In this document: positions 24,661-36,125 of the stretch, piece by piece
How the letters are laid out: every line of letters begins with the position of its first letter
Position numbering within the stretch: position 1 is the stretch's first letter
NCBI RefSeq assembly: GCF_027942295.1
Contig: NZ_CP101416.1
Location: forward strand, 992,001-1,056,000
Direction of reading: 5' to 3'
From: Pseudanabaena sp. Chao 1811
GTDB lineage: Bacteria > Cyanobacteriota > Cyanobacteriia > Pseudanabaenales > Pseudanabaenaceae
DNA length: 64,000 bases
Notes under the pieces: generated by a model
The model's input: only the letters and a program-made list of their open reading frames with translations
Database searches by the model: none
Told to the model about the DNA's origin: nothing
Program-made: the position numbers and the translations under genes

Positions 24661-25530
24661 TTACTTGTCTAGCAGATTTTTCACTGCTTCTTGAATATTT
24701 TCTTGTTTGATTAAAGACTCACCTACTAGTACTGCGATTGCACCACAATTTTGCACAAAATCTAAATCTTGACGGGTATAAATACCAGACTCGCTTACCC
24801 AGAGATATTTATTTCTAGTTTCTGGATCTAGTCTATCCATTAAAACTTTGGTCTGCTCAAGCTCGACGACAAAATTTTCTAAATTGCGATTGTTAATCCC
24901 GATTAAGCGCACATCAGGAATTCGCAAAACCCGATCTAATTCCTCTTGAGTATGTACCTCAACTAGAGCCGTCATTCCCAACTGATGAATTAATGCTTGT
25001 AACTCAGTCAAATCGGCATCAGTGAGAATAGCTGCAATTAGTAAAACAGCATCCGCACCATGCGATCGCCCCCAATAGATTTGATAGGGGTCAATAATAA
25101 ATTCTTTGCAAAGTAACGGTAAATCAACAACTTGGCGTACTAATTGCAGATTTTCAAAACCACCTTGGAAAAACTCTGAGTCGGTCAATACCGAAAGACA
25201 ACTTGCGCCACCAATTTCATAGGCTTTCGCGATTGCTTGCGGATCAAAATCTTCACGAAATACGCCTTTGCTGGGCGATGCTTTTTTGACCTCAGCGATC
25301 AAGGCAGGCTGGGTACGGGAATTTTGTAAACTGCCATAAAAGTCTCTCGCTGGTGGCACATTTGCCAGTTTAGCTTTCACCGCATCTAGTGACTCGCTGG
25401 CATACATTTGAGCCACCTCTCGCTCCTTTTGCCAGACAATTTTTTCTAAGATATTTTGGGGCGCATCAGTGATAGGGGCGATCGCATAACCTTTGTGTTG
25501 GGCAAATTCAGACTGGCGGCGTACTTGCAT
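24661..25530 (-). CDS. trpC: Indole-3-glycerol phosphate synthase
   Basis: 289-residue (beta/alpha)8 enzyme converting CdRP to indole-3-glycerol phosphate in tryptophan synthesis. Characteristic blocks: LIAEVKKASPSKGVFREDFD (catalytic Lys and phosphate site), CLSVLTDSEFFQGGFENL, LLCKEFIIDPYQIYWGRSHG, LVEVHTQEELDRVL, IGINNRNLENF and WVSESGIYTRQDL. Catalytic Glu and Lys positions are intact. An N-terminal extension of about 30 residues (VRRQSEFAQHKGY) is normal for cyanobacterial TrpC. The gene is not in a trp operon, as usual in cyanobacteria. Confidence 0.96.
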   Translation of the reverse strand: MQVRRQSEFAQHKGYAIAPITDAPQNILEKIVWQKEREVAQMYASESLDAVKAKLANVPPARDFYGSLQNSRTQPALIAEVKKASPSKGVFREDFDPQAIAKAYEIGGASCLSVLTDSEFFQGGFENLQLVRQVVDLPLLCKEFIIDPYQIYWGRSHGADAVLLIAAILTDADLTELQALIHQLGMTALVEVHTQEELDRVLRIPDVRLIGINNRNLENFVVELEQTKVLMDRLDPETRNKYLWVSESGIYTRQDLDFVQNCGAIAVLVGESLIKQENIQEAVKNLLDK

Positions 25531-25707
25531 GGACGGAAATAGCTCTTACGGTGAAAGGACACAATTTTTAGCATAAAGCAATTTATGGAAAACCTAATCT
25601 AGACAGCACTTTTGTAAATAGCTTTATAAATAATGAAGTTTCTTTATAAGCAAAGAGGTCATTTTTCGGTATATTTGCCTGTGTAATCTGAGTTGAGCAT
25701 AGTTTTT

Positions 25708-27660
25708 ATGAGCGCGATCGCAAACTCTAACCAACCCGAAGACAAGCCAAAGACTTCGCGAGTTCAAGCTTATTGGCGAAATATCCCTTGGAAAAAGTTA
25801 ACTAGTTTGGTAATGGCGATCGCCCTGTGCTTTTACCTCACAGCTTGCGGTGGTGATAATAAACCCGTGAGCAAAGCCCCCGTCAAAAAAATTGAGACTG
25901 TCGCTACGAACATTGTCGAAGTTTCACCACCTACCGAGATTCAGCGTTTAAGTCGGCTTCTAGAGCGCTACGAGCCACAGGTAAGCATAGTTAGCCCTAA
26001 ACCTGATGAGGTACTTAATAGTGACCAAGTAGCGGTGAAATTTGACGTTAAAAATTTGCCGATTTTCAAAAATGCTGACTTTGGTTTAGGTCCCCATATC
26101 CATGTGACCTTAGATAACCAAGAATACAAAGCGCTTTACGATCTCAACCAAACCACAACCTTTGAGAATCTCTCTCCTGGAACCCATACAATTCGTGCTT
26201 TTGCCTCTCGTCCTTGGCATGAAAGTTTTAAAAACAAAGGAGCCTATGCACAGGTTTCCTTTAATGTCTTAACGAAGACTGGCGAAAATACTCCCGATGC
26301 CAAAACACCCCTGCTTACCTATAGTCGTCCTGTCGGAACCTACGGTGCAGAGCCAGTAATGTTGGACTTCTACCTCCAAAATGCGCCTTTACATTTACTT
26401 GACAAGGATGAACCAACTATTGATGACTGGCAAGTACGCGCCACGATTAATGGTCAAAGCTTTACCTTCGATCGCTGGGAGCCAATTTATTTAAAGGGTC
26501 TGAAGTCTGGTAAAAACTGGGTGAAGTTGGAACTTCTCGAAGATGATGGCGATACAATTCCCAATGTGTTTAATAGCACTGCCCATGTGATCAACTTCCA
26601 GCCCAATGGTACTGATACCCTCTCCCGTCTAGTGCGTGGTGAAAAGATTGCCAATATCGAAGCGATCGTTAATCCTAACTATGTACCACCAACCCCTGAA
26701 CCAACTCCTACCCCTGTTGTCGTAACTCCTGTCCCTGCCGTAACTCCTGCTAAGGTTGAAGCAACACCACAGCCTGTGTCACCTGCTCCGACAGCCACAC
26801 CTCAAGCCGCAGTTAAGACAGAAGAAGTAAAACCTGCGGATAAAGCGCCAGCTTCGGTAGTACCTGTGGTTCCTGTAGTAGTGCCTGTAGTCCCTGCACC
26901 AGTTGTTCCTGTTACTCCCGCTCCTATCAAAGTAACGCCGATCGCTCCAGTAAAGGTCAAATCTGAACCCGTGGTTACGCCAGTTAAGATCACACCAGCG
27001 CCCAATAGAGTCGTCCCCGCAACTGAGCCAATCAAGGTAGCACCGATCATCAAATCTGCACCCTTGGTCGAGCCAATCAAGACTGTACCTGTGGTCAAGC
27101 CTGAGCCTGTAGTCACACCTGTAAAATCTGAGCCAGTGAGGTCTAAGTATGCCCCCTTTGTCAGACCTACACCTGTAGCTGAACCTATCAAAGTAGACCC
27201 TGTCCTGAAAACTACTATAGAGCCTGTGAAAACCAAGGCTGTTCCTGTGGTCAAGTCTACTCCCGAACCCGTAAAGATTTCCCCTACCTTATTTCGTGGT
27301 AAGTCAGCACCTGTTGCTCCATCTGTAACTACCACTAACACCACTAAGGAGCCTGTTCCTGTAGCCCCAAAATCTGAGCCAGCGATCGCACCAGAACCAG
27401 CTAAAGACAATGAAATTGAGAAAGCAACTAATAAGTTAAAAAACTACTTCCAAAACTTTAGTTTTAAACGTACAGCCTCTCCAGCTAACCCTGAAGTTAA
27501 GGCTGATAAATCAGAAGATAAAGTTGCACCTGTGGATGATAAAAAATCAACGTTAGACACCAAACCAGAAACTAAATCCACAGATACTGCTCCAGCATTA
27601 ACCGATTTATCAACAACTACATCAGCACCGATTAAAGTTTTAACTAAATCTGGGAAATAA
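25708..27660 (+). CDS. Lipoprotein with long Pro/Val/Lys-rich repeat region
   Basis: About 650 residues. The N-terminus has a basic region, hydrophobic helix and lipobox (LTACGG, Cys near 47), so it is probably anchored to a membrane from the outside. Residues about 85-300 contain Ig-like beta segments (VSIVSPKPDEVLNSDQVAVK; GPHIHVTLDNQEYKAL). About 326-565 is a low-complexity region of repeated PVV-P, EPVK and AP-T units, which could span the peptidoglycan. The C-terminal ~85 residues are charged. The start at ATG 25708 is chosen over TTG 25693. The repeat region creates a stop-free antisense frame (26802-27410). Function unknown; the N-terminal part resembles conserved cyanobacterial envelope proteins. 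Confidence 0.75.
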   Translation: MSAIANSNQPEDKPKTSRVQAYWRNIPWKKLTSLVMAIALCFYLTACGGDNKPVSKAPVKKIETVATNIVEVSPPTEIQRLSRLLERYEPQVSIVSPKPDEVLNSDQVAVKFDVKNLPIFKNADFGLGPHIHVTLDNQEYKALYDLNQTTTFENLSPGTHTIRAFASRPWHESFKNKGAYAQVSFNVLTKTGENTPDAKTPLLTYSRPVGTYGAEPVMLDFYLQNAPLHLLDKDEPTIDDWQVRATINGQSFTFDRWEPIYLKGLKSGKNWVKLELLEDDGDTIPNVFNSTAHVINFQPNGTDTLSRLVRGEKIANIEAIVNPNYVPPTPEPTPTPVVVTPVPAVTPAKVEATPQPVSPAPTATPQAAVKTEEVKPADKAPASVVPVVPVVVPVVPAPVVPVTPAPIKVTPIAPVKVKSEPVVTPVKITPAPNRVVPATEPIKVAPIIKSAPLVEPIKTVPVVKPEPVVTPVKSEPVRSKYAPFVRPTPVAEPIKVDPVLKTTIEPVKTKAVPVVKSTPEPVKISPTLFRGKSAPVAPSVTTTNTTKEPVPVAPKSEPAIAPEPAKDNEIEKATNKLKNYFQNFSFKRTASPANPEVKADKSEDKVAPVDDKKSTLDTKPETKSTDTAPALTDLSTTTSAPIKVLTKSGK

Positions 27661-27663
27661 CGC

Positions 27664-27798
27664 GAGTTCGGGACAATTTGAAACGGGCGTTGAGATAGGG
27701 TTTGCTACGCCAACCCTATCTCAACGCCCAAAAGTAAAAGCCTTGCTAAGCAAGGCTTTTACTTTTGAGCTTTTAAAATTTGCCAGCTTAACCCGAAC
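27664..27798. mobile_element. MITE-like element with two internal hairpins
   Basis: Ends with inverted AGTTCGGG (27665-27672) and CCCGAACT (27792-27799). Inside are two perfect hairpins: 18 bp (27685-27702 / 27712-27729) and 17 bp (27730-27746 / 27750-27766). The first may end transcription of the lipoprotein gene. Confidence 0.5.
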
Positions 27799-27815
27799 TG
27801 ACGTTACATTTACAT

Positions 27816-27846
27816 ATTGGTGGTGGCGCAAAGCGCCACCACCAAT
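27816..27846. repeat. Palindrome ATTGGTGGTGGCGC-AAA-mirror
   Basis: Perfect 14-bp stem with loop AAA between the lipoprotein and cyclase genes. Member of the GGCGC-NNN-GCGCC family; function unclear. Confidence 0.6.
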
Positions 27847-27871
27847 AGCTTCTAGGGTTTTGATTTGCACT

Positions 27872-27922
27872 AAACCCTATAAAGAAAGGTGACACAAGGT
27901 GTCACCTTTCTTTATAGGGTTT
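27872..27922. terminator. Terminator of the CHASE2 cyclase gene
   Basis: Perfect 24-bp stem (arms 27872-27895 and 27899-27922, loop AAG). The TAA stop of the cyclase gene is inside the right arm. Confidence 0.75.
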
Positions 27923-29873
27923 CAGAGGAAACCTTCGGACTCAGTTGATTAGGATTTCTTTGAATATCTAGCACTCGATAAATACCTGTTTCTTGTGTCT
28001 TACCTTTGAGGGCATATTTACCCACAAACTCAGTTTGAAAATTATTATTGAGACGCTGATGGGTATCTTCGCTAATCAGAATATGGTGCGGGCCCCCGTC
28101 CACTTCTTTATTAAAACTTTCCAGACGAGCAGCAATATTCACAGCATCGCCTAAAACTGAATACTCTAAGCGTTCCGCACTACCCAAACTACCAGCAATG
28201 ACAGTACCAGAGTTAATCCCAATTCCTGTAGTAACAGGCGGTAATCCCTGAGCTACCCAGACATCATTCATCTCAGCCAGTTTATGGGCGATCGCTAAAG
28301 CTGCCTCCACTGCTGATTGAGCATCACGGGTACGCTCGGTTTCATTGCTATGGGGAATCGGGACACCAAATACTGCCATTACCGCATCACCGATGTATTT
28401 ATCCACCATGCCACCATGAGCTAAGACTTCGTTAGCGATTGTGCCTAAATAGTTATTGAGCCAATTCAAGGTTTCCCCTGGGGCTTGAGCTTCGGCAGCA
28501 GTACTAAAATTCCGCATATCGGTAAATAAGACTGTCACATAGACCTCCTGTCCTGTGATCCGTCCTTCTTCCATAAATTTCTCGCGATTGCTCCAAATGA
28601 TATCCACTAGTTCTTTGGAGACGTGACGCGAGAAGAGTCCCATCAAAACTTTGCGCTCAGATTGTTGAATGGCAAGTTGGTATGCCATGACTAGCACGTT
28701 TGCGGAAACCAATCCCAATAATGATGGAAATATGGGGAGCCACAATGATTGAGCAAAGGCAATATAACTACCAGCAATTAATACGAGCGCAAGAGTAGCT
28801 AAAAGCCCAACATTTTTGAAAGCATTGGGGATAAAAGTTGCCATGCCACCGCCAATGATCACCCAGACAACTATCCAAAGATTTTCGAGATCGTTTGACC
28901 AAACCTGTATAAATTGGCGATCGTCTAAAGTCGCGCTTATTAACTGGCTGACGATATTGGCATGGATCTCTACTCCATACATCACCTCCTCATCAACGGT
29001 AACAGGTGTAGGAAAGCTATCTTTGAGGCTTTCCGCCGTTACCCCAATCAGCACGGCGCGATCGCGAAACTGCTCTGGGGAAATTTTTCCATCAATGACA
29101 TCGCTCGCTCTAATATGTTGAATACCTCTCGGTTTCCCCCGATAGCGAACCATCATTTGATAGCCACTGTCATCTTCCTTACGATATGCCCCATAATTAG
29201 CAGACATTCGCGGAATAATTTGTTTTCCTGCTGTAAATTGAATTTTCTCTGGATTAAAAACTAATTGCTTGTTATGCAATTTTTGTAGATATAGTTGGGT
29301 AATTTCAAAGGCAAAGGAACCCGTATCGGCAACAATAGAAGTCCGTCGGACAACTGCCCCTTTATCTAGTGGAAGATTGACATATCCATAACGGCTAATT
29401 TTTTCAAGATCACTAGCAGGCTCAACACCACTTCTTCCTTCTACAGTGGCAAGAAACTTCGCATTAACGACATTACCTGCATTTTTAACCGCCGCAACTA
29501 ATTCATCTCTCCCTTCCATCACAGGAAGATCGAGATATTTATCAATCCCGATCACGGCAGGTTTAGCTGCCGAAATTTGATTAATTAATTTGGCAAAAAG
29601 GCGATCAGAAAATGGCCACCTAAATCTCTGAATATCGGCTTCGGCAATTTCAACAATGACCACACGGCGATCGCTGGGTTCGTTGAGTTGCGATCGCATT
29701 AAGGTGTCATAGCTCCATAGCTCAACCTGTTTAAATGCTCCGTTATCTCTTAAGATCACGACACTCAAGGACAAGGAAAAAGTGATCAATCCTGCAACTA
29801 GCTGCTGATGATTACGTTTACAAAAATCACCAAAATTCACTAAAGAGGAAGGGAGTTTCATTTTGATTGCCAA
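27912..29873 (-). CDS. CHASE2-domain class III adenylate cyclase
   Basis: 653 residues: N-terminal membrane helix (about 20-40), an extracytoplasmic CHASE2 sensor (about 42-330; SDRRVVIVEIAEADIQRFRW, FSDRLFAKLI, DRAVLIGVTAESLKDSFPTP), three membrane helices (about 330-405) and a cytoplasmic class III cyclase domain (about 440-640). The metal-binding Asp is in VLFTDMRNFS, the second in VDKYIGDAVMAVFG, whose Lys (four before the Asp) is the adenine-selecting residue. The partner position in YSVLGDAVNIAAR is Ser, in place of Asp/Thr, close to the class IIIb (CyaB1-like) pattern; cAMP production is therefore likely. The ligand of the CHASE2 domain is unknown. Followed by a strong terminator. Confidence 0.92.
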   Translation of the reverse strand: MAIKMKLPSSLVNFGDFCKRNHQQLVAGLITFSLSLSVVILRDNGAFKQVELWSYDTLMRSQLNEPSDRRVVIVEIAEADIQRFRWPFSDRLFAKLINQISAAKPAVIGIDKYLDLPVMEGRDELVAAVKNAGNVVNAKFLATVEGRSGVEPASDLEKISRYGYVNLPLDKGAVVRRTSIVADTGSFAFEITQLYLQKLHNKQLVFNPEKIQFTAGKQIIPRMSANYGAYRKEDDSGYQMMVRYRGKPRGIQHIRASDVIDGKISPEQFRDRAVLIGVTAESLKDSFPTPVTVDEEVMYGVEIHANIVSQLISATLDDRQFIQVWSNDLENLWIVVWVIIGGGMATFIPNAFKNVGLLATLALVLIAGSYIAFAQSLWLPIFPSLLGLVSANVLVMAYQLAIQQSERKVLMGLFSRHVSKELVDIIWSNREKFMEEGRITGQEVYVTVLFTDMRNFSTAAEAQAPGETLNWLNNYLGTIANEVLAHGGMVDKYIGDAVMAVFGVPIPHSNETERTRDAQSAVEAALAIAHKLAEMNDVWVAQGLPPVTTGIGINSGTVIAGSLGSAERLEYSVLGDAVNIAARLESFNKEVDGGPHHILISEDTHQRLNNNFQTEFVGKYALKGKTQETGIYRVLDIQRNPNQLSPKVSSETL

Positions 29874-30312
29874 TTAGAAATGAAAAATTCGGTAGTTCTG
29901 CTATCAAAAAACACGATAATTACCTAACACAATAGCAACTGAATATGCCTGTTAAAATAGTTCACTTCTCCTCACAAATCAGTATTGGTAGTCCTAACAA
30001 GGAAAGGATTGATTGTGGTAAGGGATGGGTGGCGCTTTGCGCCGCCCATCCCTTACCTAAGTACTACCTCAGTATCTAAGTAAGTAGGCTTAATTAAATA
30101 TAAATCCCGAAAACTTACAGCTTACAGTGAGTGTGCATTGCAGGTTTTAGATCTATTTTTTAACTATGCTGAAGTACTTAGAGAAATGCAGGAAAATTTG
30201 GTTCCCTATTAAATCGCAGACCCTTTACAGTGTTTAGTAAATGTTTTTCCATATTTTGTCTGATCTAACTGCATTGCTCTAGGGGCATACATCCGCGAAA
30301 TAGCGGTATTTT
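29874..30312. other. Intergenic region with a hairpin and a diverged MITE-like repeat
   Basis: 439 bp without an ORF of interest. It has a 19-bp hairpin with one wobble (30017-30035 / 30039-30057, tip GGCGC-TTT-GCGCC) and a stretch at about 30076-30182 that is a diverged copy of the element at 21538-21622. The rest should include the cyclase promoter; no RNA gene was recognised. Confidence 0.55.
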
Positions 30313-30360
30313 TCATAAAAAATAGAGGGTGTCCCATAGGACACCCTCTATTTTTTATGA
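30313..30360. terminator. Terminator of gap2
   Basis: Perfect 22-bp stem (arms 30313-30334 and 30339-30360, loop CATA) containing A/T-runs, about 55 bases after the gap2 stop on the minus strand. Confidence 0.8.
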
Positions 30361-30414
30361 AGCTTTAGGCTCTAAATTTGGATTTGGTTCTAGCGAGCAA
30401 AAAGCAATATTTTT

Positions 30415-31428
30415 TTACTTCCAGTTCTTAGCAACAACTTCAGCTAGGTCAACAACACGTTGGCTGTAGCCCCATTCGTTGTCGTACCATGCAACAACCT
30501 TAACCATGTTGCCACCCATTACCATGGTCAAAGAAGAGTCAACAATGGAGGATGCATCAGTACCGCGATAGTCGATGGATACAAGAGGCAATTCGTTGTA
30601 TTCCAAAATGCCCTTCATGGAGCCTTCAGCTGCAGCACGGAATGCTTCGTTTACTTCTTGAGCGATCGTGTGCTTTTCAACTTCAACAACAAAGTCAACT
30701 ACGGAAACGTTAGGAGTGGGTACGCGCAAAGCAATACCATTTAACTTGCCAGCTAACTGAGGTAGTACAAGAGCAACTGCCTTAGCTGCACCAGTGGAGG
30801 TAGGAACGATGCTCAAAGCCGCAGCTCTAGCACGACGCAAATCGCGGTGGCTAGCATCAAGCAAGCGTTGGTCGCCAGTGTAACTATGGGTGGTGGTCAT
30901 GACCCCTTTAACAATGCCAAAGTTTTCGAGAAGGACTTTAGCGACAGGTGCTAAGCAGTTAGTGGTACAGCTAGCATTACTGATGATGTTATGGATGTCG
31001 TGATTGTATTGATCTTCGTTTACACCAACTACAAATGTCCCATCTTCATTTTTTCCAGGAGCAGTGATTAGGACTTTCTTCGCGCCTGCATTGATATGTC
31101 GGCTAGCACCAGCCTTATCAATGAATACGCCTGTAGATTCAATAATTAGATCGATACCCCAATCTTTCCAAGGCAAATTGTCAGGATTGCGATCAGAAAC
31201 AGTTTTGATAGTTTTGCCATTGACAGTGATAGTTGTGTCATCAGCACTAACATCAGCATCAAATTTGCCGAGCATGGAGTCATACTTCAGCAAGTGAGCA
31301 TTAGTTCTAGGATCAGAAGTATCATTAAGTCCCACTACTTCTATGTTTGTTTCTTTGCGACCTGCCCAGCATCTGAGAAAGTTACGTCCGATGCGTCCAA
31401 ATCCATTAATCGCTACCCTGATAGTCAC
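30415..31428 (-). CDS. gap2: Glyceraldehyde-3-phosphate dehydrogenase (Gap2 type)
   Basis: 337-residue enzyme. The Rossmann start is [20 protein letters not shown], the catalytic Cys is in [12 protein letters not shown] (about 150-161), and the C-terminal [15 protein letters not shown] is intact. The N-terminal RCWAGR and the overall style match the cyanobacterial/chloroplast Gap2 (dual NADP/NAD, Calvin cycle and gluconeogenic) rather than the glycolytic Gap1. Start codon is GTG at 31428. Monocistronic, with its own terminator. Confidence 0.95.
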   Translation of the reverse strand: MTIRVAINGFGRIGRNFLRCWAGRKETNIEVVGLNDTSDPRTNAHLLKYDSMLGKFDADVSADDTTITVNGKTIKTVSDRNPDNLPWKDWGIDLIIESTGVFIDKAGASRHINAGAKKVLITAPGKNEDGTFVVGVNEDQYNHDIHNIISNASCTTNCLAPVAKVLLENFGIVKGVMTTTHSYTGDQRLLDASHRDLRRARAAALSIVPTSTGAAKAVALVLPQLAGKLNGIALRVPTPNVSVVDFVVEVEKHTIAQEVNEAFRAAAEGSMKGILEYNELPLVSIDYRGTDASSIVDSSLTMVMGGNMVKVVAWYDNEWGYSQRVVDLAEVVAKNWK

Positions 31429-31541
31429 TGCTTATCGCCCTTTATATAAATTTAACATTTAACTTTAATCTGATGCCTATGATACCGAAAAACCGTACCT
31501 AATTTATTCCCTATTCCAGCAAAATTTTTTTGATCGCAATC

Positions 31542-31572
31542 AAAAAGGGGGGCGCATTGCGCCCCCCTTTTT
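31542..31572. terminator. Terminator of apcE
   Basis: 14-bp perfect stem (31542-31555 / 31559-31572), AAAAAGGGGGGCGC with loop ATT, T-run on both sides; lies 12 bases after the apcE stop (minus strand). Confidence 0.85.
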
Positions 31573-31584
31573 TTTGATTAATGT

Positions 31585-34651
<3,067 letters not shown>

Positions 34652-35569
34652 CTATTCATCAGCAAAGAAATCAGAGTCGATTTTTTTGACTTCATACTGC
34701 GAAATGATTGATACGCCTAAGTTGTAATCAATCATATACTGGGTTAACTGTTCGCCGTCTAACAAGACTATTTTCGTGTCTTTCATGTTTCTTGCATATT
34801 CTTGCGCTTCTTTAGAAAAACTAGAGGTTGTAATAAAAACACCTTTTTTCGCTCCTTGACCTGCTAGTGCTCCAACGAACTTTTGAATTTCAGGACGACC
34901 AACTGTTCCCTCCCATTTTTTTGCCTGAATATAAATAGCATCTAGACCAAGGCGATCTTCTTTAATAATTCCATCAATCCCCTCGTCACCACTTCGGCCA
35001 ATCGCTTTGCCTGCATCCTGAATTGAGCCACCATAACCCATTTTGACTAATAATTTGACGACCAATCGCTCAAAGAAATCGGGCGTACAGTCTTTAACTA
35101 GGGTTAATAAGTCTTGAGCTAAAGCTAATTTAAGTTTTTGATAAGCAGATGCCAAAGCTTCTTCGGGAGTAATTTGCTCGGTTAGATTATCTTGAGATAG
35201 CACACTAGAATTGTCAGCCGATGTATTAGCTCCTGCAAATTTCACATATTCGGGGAACTGTTTGAGAAATTTAGTGTTAATTTCTGCTGGATTGTGACTA
35301 ATAACTTCCTCCCCGCGTTGTGTAATTTGAAAAATTGCACGGCGAGGAGACTCCAATAGACCTGCTTTAATTAAGTGTGTTTTTGCCCAACCCACTCGAT
35401 TATCAAAGGTAGGTTGTTGTCCACTTGGTAATAATTCTTTTCTCTCGTCGTCGGACAAATTAAAAAATTTTGCTAAATATTCGACACTATCTCTAAAAGA
35501 ATGCTCTTTACCATTAATCGCAAGCTGCATTAATGGAAGCATAATTGATTGAAAATCTGGGATTGACAT
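34652..35569 (-). CDS. Mrr-like restriction endonuclease
   Basis: 305 residues with the Mrr layout. The N-terminal winged-helix Mrr_N domain (about 6-92) starts PDFQSIMLPLMQLAINGKEH and includes WAKTHLIKAGLLESPRRAIF and ITQRGEEVI. The C-terminal catalytic domain (about 165-290) shows VVKLLVKMGYGGS, SGDEGIDGIIKED (Asp of the PD-(D/E)XK fold) and IYIQAKKWEGTVGRPEIQKF (Q-A-K). Mrr enzymes cut modified (methylated) DNA and can be activated by stress. The nuclease residues are intact. It is a stand-alone gene whose 3' end lies upstream of apcE and shows no cognate methylase. Confidence 0.9.
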   Translation of the reverse strand: MSIPDFQSIMLPLMQLAINGKEHSFRDSVEYLAKFFNLSDDERKELLPSGQQPTFDNRVGWAKTHLIKAGLLESPRRAIFQITQRGEEVISHNPAEINTKFLKQFPEYVKFAGANTSADNSSVLSQDNLTEQITPEEALASAYQKLKLALAQDLLTLVKDCTPDFFERLVVKLLVKMGYGGSIQDAGKAIGRSGDEGIDGIIKEDRLGLDAIYIQAKKWEGTVGRPEIQKFVGALAGQGAKKGVFITTSSFSKEAQEYARNMKDTKIVLLDGEQLTQYMIDYNLGVSIISQYEVKKIDSDFFADE

Positions 35570-35608
35570 AATTATCAGGATTTACAAGTTTTGAATATTT
35601 ATCCTGTT

Positions 35609-35639
35609 CTTAACCAAAATTATATTCTTCCCTTAACCT
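35609..35639. promoter_or_regulatory. Candidate degenerate Pho box
   Basis: Two 8-mers matching the cyanobacterial Pho-box half-site, CTTAACCA (35609-35616) and CTTAACCT (35632-35639), are 23 bases apart, close to twice the 11-base period, with a poor middle repeat. They lie between the mrr-like gene and the giant phosphoesterase gene, about 490 bases before the latter's ATG. Only suggestive. Confidence 0.3.
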
Positions 35640-36125
35640 AACATTATAAAGGTTTCATGTAATCTACTTAAGGCAAGGTTTTTATCAATCTTTAAAACCA
35701 TATTCCATGCCTAAATGATTTGCGGAGGAGCGCAATCTTTAGTTGTGTCCCAACATAGAGCGATTTTGGATCAAATGAAGCCCAAGAAAATTTTTTAAAA
35801 GCATTAAAAATCAATACTTTTAAAAAATTCTTGATTCAGATTCGAGAGCAAAGTGCTGTAAATCTAGAAAACCAAAAATACACTAGGAATATAAGAGTTG
35901 TTGGGATTATTAGTAAATATCTAAACGCTAAATATTTACTAAATATTAATTTTATTTTCGATGAAGTATCTTTATCTACTTTGCAATTGCGATTAGAGAT
36001 GCTTTGCGCCGCAAACAATTAACAGAATGCTTCTATTTGTGTACTTGGTACGCTGAAGTTCTTGTGTTAGCGGCTTGATTTTCTATGGGTAAACGTCAAA
36101 ACAAGCTAGTGAGAAATAGTTAACA
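35640..36125. other. AT-rich upstream region of the giant gene
   Basis: 486 bp, AT-rich, without a convincing gene (a 63-codon ORF at 35831-36022 has no recognisable features). An imperfect palindrome TAGTAAATATCTAAACGCTAAATATTTACTA lies at about 35912-35942 (AGTAAATAT / ATATTTACT) and could be a regulator site. Ribosome binding before 36126 is weak. Confidence 0.4.

Noticed and set aside
26802-27410. 202-codon minus-strand ORF
   Set aside because: Mirror of the Pro/Val-rich repeat region; the product is Gly/Thr-rich low complexity.
29874-30414. Possible tRNA or small RNA in the 541-bp gap
   Set aside because: No cloverleaf or known RNA motif; hairpins and repeat copies explain the structure seen.
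35831-36022. 63-codon ORF in the AT-rich gap before the giant gene
   Set aside because: No ribosome-binding site or homology-like features; an antisense ORF of similar length exists.
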